From Methanoregula sp. (GTDB lineage Archaea > Halobacteriota > Methanomicrobia > Methanomicrobiales > Methanospirillaceae), in contig NZ_PIZH01000054.1 in NCBI RefSeq assembly GCF_002835825.1, positions 1 through 8,597 on the forward strand: DNA of 8,597 bases, in the 5' to 3' direction. Under the pieces are notes generated by a model. That model saw nothing but the letters and a program-made list of their open reading frames with translations, was not told the DNA's origin and ran no database searches. A program made the position numbers and the translations under genes. Shown piece after piece: positions 5,464 through 8,597 of this stretch. Every line of letters starts with the position of its first letter. Within the stretch, counting starts at the first letter, position 1.

Positions 5464-6234
5464 TGTCGTCTTACAGGCACCGGGGATCACGCACCGGACT
5501 CCGCCCAGTTCGCCGATCATGACCGGGAGGCCGTACACATCTTCGATGACCGAGGGGGTGACGATATCATGGCTTCCGTGGACATGCACCCTCCCGTTTT
5601 TGATGAAGATGAACGTGTCGGCAAACCTGAGGGCCTGGTTCAGGTCGTGCATGGTCATGATAGCCGCGATCCCATGATCACGGACAACCTCGCGGATGTT
5701 GGTCAGGATATCGACCTGGTTCTTCAGATCAAGGTTGCTCGTGGGTTCATCGAGCAGGAGTATACGCGGCTCCTGCACCAGCGCCCGGGCGATGGCTACC
5801 TTCTGGAGCTCCCCGCCGCTCATCTCATCGATGTACGAGAGCCGAAGCGCCTCCATACCCAGTTTTCTGAAGACCGCATCAACGATGGCAAGATCGCGGG
5901 CAACAACATCCCAGCCGATATGAGGGCGGCGGCCGAGGAGGACTGCGTCAAACGCGGTCAGCCGCCCGGTCTCGACCCGCTGCGGCACGTAGCCGACCCT
6001 GCGGGCAATATCCATCGTGTCGAGGTCAAGCAGGTTCTCATCATCAAGCATCACGGTGCCCTCACGGGGCTTCAGGATGCGGTTTAAGCATTTTAAGAGC
6101 GTGGTCTTTCCCACACCATTCGGGCCGAGCACCGCGATGACCTGCCCCTGCTCGATCGAGAACCCGATCTGCTGCAGGACATCCCGGTTCCGGTACATGA
6201 ATTTCAGTTCGTTAACAGTCAGCATCTTTGTCAT
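5461..6234 (-). CDS. Metal-chelate ABC importer ATPase (FecE/BtuD type)
   Basis: A 257-residue complete ABC ATPase that would power the importer encoded upstream. Motifs: Walker A GPNGVGKTT (37-45), Q-loop Gln85 in YVPQR, signature MSGGE (138-142) followed by LQKVAIARAL, Walker B ILLLDEP (158-164) with Glu163, D-loop SNLDL, and H-loop His196 in MTMHDLNQ. The HDLNQAL ending of the H-loop is typical of iron-siderophore, haem and cobalamin ATPases (FepC/BtuD). The ATG overlaps the permease stop in an ATGA, and a second in-frame Met at residue 4 is a less likely start. It acts as a homodimer on the cytoplasmic face of the FecCD-type permease. The substrate cannot be read from the ATPase. Confidence 0.93.
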   Translation of the reverse strand: MTKMLTVNELKFMYRNRDVLQQIGFSIEQGQVIAVLGPNGVGKTTLLKCLNRILKPREGTVMLDDENLLDLDTMDIARRVGYVPQRVETGRLTAFDAVLLGRRPHIGWDVVARDLAIVDAVFRKLGMEALRLSYIDEMSGGELQKVAIARALVQEPRILLLDEPTSNLDLKNQVDILTNIREVVRDHGIAAIMTMHDLNQALRFADTFIFIKNGRVHVHGSHDIVTPSVIEDVYGLPVMIGELGGVRCVIPGACKTT

Positions 6235-7301
6235 CGTTTATACCCCCTGAATAACAGGTAGATGAATACGGGCGCTCCCAAAAACGCCGTCAGGACGGCA
6301 ACCGGGAGGATATACGGTGCAACAATGATCCGGGCCACGGTGTCCGAGGCAAGGAGCAGGACTGCACCTGCAATGGCAGTACCCGGGATGAGGTAGCGCT
6401 GGTCGTCACCGACAAGCCTCCGCACCATGTGCGGGCAGACCAAGCCGACAAACCCGATAACCCCGAGCAGGGCAACGATCACTGCCGATATAACAGCGGC
6501 AACCGTCATCCCGGCAAGCCGTACCCATGTTACGTTCACGCCAAGTCCCAGGGCAGTCTCGTCACCGGCATCGATGGCATTGTAGTTCCATCGGTTGGCA
6601 ATGAAGTAGAGTGTCCCGGCCCCCACGACAACCACCATCAGCGGCAGCATATCCCACGTTGCCCGCCCGACATCGCCAAACGTCCAGAAGACAACCGCCG
6701 CAAGCTGGGCATCGTTGGAGAAATACTGCAGGAACATGACCCCGGCCGAGAAGAGCGAGGAAAGAGCGACCCCGGTAAGGACCATCACTTCCGGGGACGC
6801 GCCCTTGATGTGGGAGATCGCAAGGATGATACCAGTCGCGATCATGCAGAAGATGAAGGCAACGACGGTCGTGACGTAGGGATTGGAGATCGCGACCGGG
6901 CTTGCCACCGTTGACTGCATGGTCCCGGTGCCCAGCACGATCACGGATACGGCAGCGCCGAACGCTCCTGCGCTCGATATGCCCAGCGTGAAGGGTGAGG
7001 CGATTGGGTTCCGCAGGATGGACTGCATGGCAACCCCGGCAATGGCAAGGCCGATCCCGGCGACAACAGCCGCGATAGCCTGGGGCAGCCTGACGTTCCA
7101 GACAATCCGGTCCCATTTATCGGAGGACGAGATGCCCAGCAGTGACTGGACAACATCGAGAGGGGGGATTGCCACTGCCCCCACGGAGATGGCAAGGATA
7201 AAAAAGACGAAGGCAAGGATGAGCCCGAGTAGGATCCACCGGACCTTGCGGTCAAGATAGGCGCGGTAATCCTCCGGAACAATTCCCTGGTTCAGGTGCA
7301 T
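6231..7301 (-). CDS. Metal-chelate ABC importer permease (FecCD/BtuC family)
   Basis: A 356-residue integral membrane protein of the type II importer class. After a ~20-residue cytoplasmic N-terminus, hydrophobic segments lie at about 22-45, 73-93, 106-124, 143-163, 172-192, 219-235, 262-288, 306-320 and 330-351, fitting the ten-helix BtuC fold. Family hallmarks: RLPQAIAAVVAGIGLAIAGV (71-90) with MQSILRNPIASPFTLGIS after it; GLGV (252-255) before the coupling region; GVIGFVGLVCPHMVRRLVG (280-298), the loop that contacts the ATPase; and ending APYILPVAVLTAFLGAPVFI. The start is ATG 7301, 10 bases after the substrate-binding protein stop; no strong ribosome-binding site is seen. It works as a homodimer with the downstream ATPase and receives substrate from the lipoprotein encoded upstream. 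Confidence 0.94.
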   Translation of the reverse strand: MHLNQGIVPEDYRAYLDRKVRWILLGLILAFVFFILAISVGAVAIPPLDVVQSLLGISSSDKWDRIVWNVRLPQAIAAVVAGIGLAIAGVAMQSILRNPIASPFTLGISSAGAFGAAVSVIVLGTGTMQSTVASPVAISNPYVTTVVAFIFCMIATGIILAISHIKGASPEVMVLTGVALSSLFSAGVMFLQYFSNDAQLAAVVFWTFGDVGRATWDMLPLMVVVVGAGTLYFIANRWNYNAIDAGDETALGLGVNVTWVRLAGMTVAAVISAVIVALLGVIGFVGLVCPHMVRRLVGDDQRYLIPGTAIAGAVLLLASDTVARIIVAPYILPVAVLTAFLGAPVFIYLLFRGYKR

Positions 7302-7311
7302 GGCTGGCCGC

Positions 7312-8490
7312 TCATGTAGTCAGGTTAATCTTCGTGAACCCGATGTCCCGGTATTGCGCGTTAAGGGAGGAAAATACGGGTTTCCCGACAAACTTCGTGT
7401 AAATCTCGTCTGCTTTTACCTGCGGGTCGACATCCGAGAACCGGTCAGGGTACAGGGTTTTCCCGATGAAATAGGCATCCGCAAGCACGGTCTCATAATT
7501 GACGCTGTAGAAGTTGTAGGGCAGGACACCGTACACGTTCCCGCTCTTCACCGCGGCAAGACCGCCGTAGGCCGGGTTGGTCTTCAGTTCACCGATGGCC
7601 CCTTCATTGTCGATCTGGATTGTTCCCACATCGATGAACAGGAACTCCGGGTCGCCACTCACAATGACCTCTTTTGAGATATCTGCATGCTGGGTATCGG
7701 ACCCGGCGGCAATGTTCTTTGCATGCACCCAGATGAAGGGCGGGTACGCCGGCTCGGTCGAGATCATGCCATGCGCCCCTGCCGAGCTGACACCGCCGAT
7801 GTATACTGTCTTCTGCTGGTCGGCCGGAATGTCCTTTGTCCTCTCCTCCAGATCGGTTGTCACTTCTTCGACATAGGCGATAAGTTCCTCGGCACGTGCA
7901 TCTTTCCCGAGAGTCTTTCCCATCAGTCGCAGTGCCGCAAAGAACTCGGCTTTTTCTGCATCGGTTCGCAGGGAGCCGTACGGGAAGGCAACCACCGGGA
8001 TACCGGTCTTGTTCTGGAGCGTGTCTGCTTCAGAACCGCTCGTGCCATAGGTGGTCCCGGTCGCACCGGTCTTGAAGACGAGCTGGGGGTTAATTCCGAT
8101 GATCTTCTCGGGATCGTCCTTCCCCCGCATCTCCCCGCTCAGGGGCAGATTCTTGAACTGGGGGTTTGCAAGCGCATAAGCCCGGCCTTCCTGTACCTGG
8201 GTCTTCTTCTCCTGGCTGTCCACGCCGACAACGGTGTCCTGGGCCCCGAGATACACGACATACCGGAGGCAGCCGGAACCCGAGCAGACGATCTGCGTGG
8301 GATGTGCCGGGACCGTTACAGTCCTCCCAAACCCGTCCGTGATGGTTGTGGTACCGGATGCTGCAGGGGAAGCAGGGGCAGTCGTTGTGGTGCCAGCCGA
8401 CGGGGAGGCGGTTCCCGTACAACCGGCAACAGCTATGCACGCCCCGATCAGGAGGGCGACGATCATAATGTATGCACACGATTTTTTCAT
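7312..8490 (-). CDS. Metal-chelate ABC importer substrate-binding lipoprotein (FecB/BtuF type)
   Basis: A 392-residue extracytoplasmic binding protein. Residues 1-24 form a lipoprotein signal: MKKS, a hydrophobic stretch, and the lipobox VAGC with Cys24 as the anchor. A Ser/Thr/Pro/Ala-rich linker (25-48) leads into the binding fold, which opens with TITDGFGRTVTVP (48-61), the usual entry of the periplasmic-binding-protein 2 family for ferric siderophores, haem and cobalamin. CSGSGC (Cys69, Cys74) follows at the first strand-loop. The C-terminal lobe contains DPEFLFIDVG and SGNVYGVLPYNFYSVNYE. The linker is a normal spacer for archaeal surface lipoproteins. The start is ATG 8490, with the promoter-like DNA just upstream and no clear ribosome-binding site, suggesting a very short leader. 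It is the first gene of the minus-strand operon. The ligand is undetermined; an Fe, Co, Ni or Mo chelate are all possible. Confidence 0.92.
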   Translation of the reverse strand: MKKSCAYIMIVALLIGACIAVAGCTGTASPSAGTTTTAPASPAASGTTTITDGFGRTVTVPAHPTQIVCSGSGCLRYVVYLGAQDTVVGVDSQEKKTQVQEGRAYALANPQFKNLPLSGEMRGKDDPEKIIGINPQLVFKTGATGTTYGTSGSEADTLQNKTGIPVVAFPYGSLRTDAEKAEFFAALRLMGKTLGKDARAEELIAYVEEVTTDLEERTKDIPADQQKTVYIGGVSSAGAHGMISTEPAYPPFIWVHAKNIAAGSDTQHADISKEVIVSGDPEFLFIDVGTIQIDNEGAIGELKTNPAYGGLAAVKSGNVYGVLPYNFYSVNYETVLADAYFIGKTLYPDRFSDVDPQVKADEIYTKFVGKPVFSSLNAQYRDIGFTKINLTT

Positions 8491-8494
8491 ACGA

Positions 8495-8513
8495 ATCTTA
8501 AGAAAATTAAGAT
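8495..8513. promoter_or_regulatory. 19-bp inverted repeat, candidate operator of the importer operon
   Basis: ATCTTAAGAAAATTAAGAT is a perfect inverted repeat with 7-bp arms and a 5-bp centre. It lies between the TATA-like element and the ATG at 8490, where the transcription start should be, a position at which a bound protein would block initiation. Its 19-bp span is the size of Fur and DtxR/IdeR boxes, but the bases do not match either consensus, so the regulator is not identified. Confidence 0.5.
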
Positions 8514-8518
8514 CAGGT

Positions 8519-8531
8519 GTTATTAATATAT
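8519..8531 (-). promoter_or_regulatory. TATA-like promoter element of the importer operon
   Basis: On the minus strand the AT-only stretch ATATATTAATAA ends about 30 bases before the ATG at 8490. With archaeal spacing (start ~25 bases after the TATA centre) the transcript would begin near 8500, giving a leader of roughly ten bases, consistent with the missing ribosome-binding site. An exact BRE is not clear because a palindrome occupies that place. Confidence 0.5.
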
Positions 8532-8543
8532 GATCATATGATC
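8532..8543. promoter_or_regulatory. 12-bp palindrome GATCATATGATC upstream of the TATA element
   Basis: A perfect palindrome directly abutting the TATA-like element on its upstream side, over the expected BRE. A second perfect 12-bp palindrome, ATATGATCATAT, overlaps it at 8528-8539. It may be a regulator site controlling TBP/TFB access. AT-rich palindromes of this length can arise by chance. Confidence 0.4.
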
Positions 8544-8597
8544 TTTGGTATGCTGAATATTGGGATATGTAAAATCCCGTGTGATGGTTTTACCGGC
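8544..8597. other. End of window, no gene seen
   Basis: These 54 bases contain no recognisable coding start. The only structure is a short inverted repeat, GGGAT at 8562-8566 and ATCCC at 8574-8578 with a 7-base loop, too weak to assign. Confidence 0.4.

Noticed and set aside
4735..6087. 450-codon open frame on the plus strand
   Set aside because: Antisense to the FmdE-like and ATPase genes. The valine/isoleucine-rich stretch in it is just the complement of the histidine-rich tail, not a membrane segment.
7687..8526. 279-codon open frame on the plus strand
   Set aside because: Antisense to the substrate-binding lipoprotein, with no domain signal.
8562..8578. GGGAT...ATCCC hairpin as a terminator or riboswitch piece
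   Set aside because: Only five base pairs, no T run of use after it, and no neighbouring gene end within the window to serve.

Overview
The window comes from a methanogenic archaeon, most likely of the order Methanomicrobiales (Methanoregula/Methanoculleus-like). The evidence is a cysteate synthase gene directly followed by a fused sulfopyruvate decarboxylase gene (coenzyme M biosynthesis by the cysteate route), an FmdE-family protein, archaeal-type promoter DNA, and moderately GC-rich, densely packed genes. The order-level placement is inferred from gene content, not from a search.

Plus-strand operon (2-4263). Five genes follow one another with overlaps or gaps of at most 9 bases, and the operon begins outside the window. 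First comes the C-terminal part of an ABC-type ATPase, then a HypB/UreG-like P-loop GTPase with two CxxC motifs, then a [4Fe-4S] protein. The true start of the Fe-S protein must lie upstream of any ATG/GTG/TTG in its frame, so it uses a CTG start or is made by frameshift. These three look like a metal- or Fe-S-handling module of unassigned function. They are followed by cysteate synthase (phosphoserine + sulfite to cysteate) and ComDE (sulfopyruvate to sulfoacetaldehyde), two steps of coenzyme M synthesis. Oxidation or transamination of cysteate to sulfopyruvate, and the steps after sulfoacetaldehyde, are not encoded here.

Convergent junction (4264-4296). A short gap carries a G/C hairpin and a seven-T run that fits a terminator for the minus-strand operon.

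Minus-strand operon (8490 down to 4297). In transcription order it has a lipoprotein substrate-binding protein, a FecCD/BtuC-type permease, an ATPase, an FmdE-family protein with a histidine-rich N-terminus and a C-terminal zinc ribbon, and a TrmO/TsaA-family tRNA methyltransferase. The first three make a complete metal-chelate (siderophore/cobalamin-type) importer. The His-rich FmdE protein suggests intracellular handling of the imported metal.

The operon promoter region (8491-8543) has an AT-rich TATA-like element flanked by a perfect 19-bp interrupted inverted repeat (between TATA and start codon) and a perfect 12-bp palindrome (upstream of TATA). This is a good candidate for metalloregulator control. 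The last ~50 bases hold no gene that I can see. No tRNA, rRNA, CRISPR, insertion sequence or phage feature was found.
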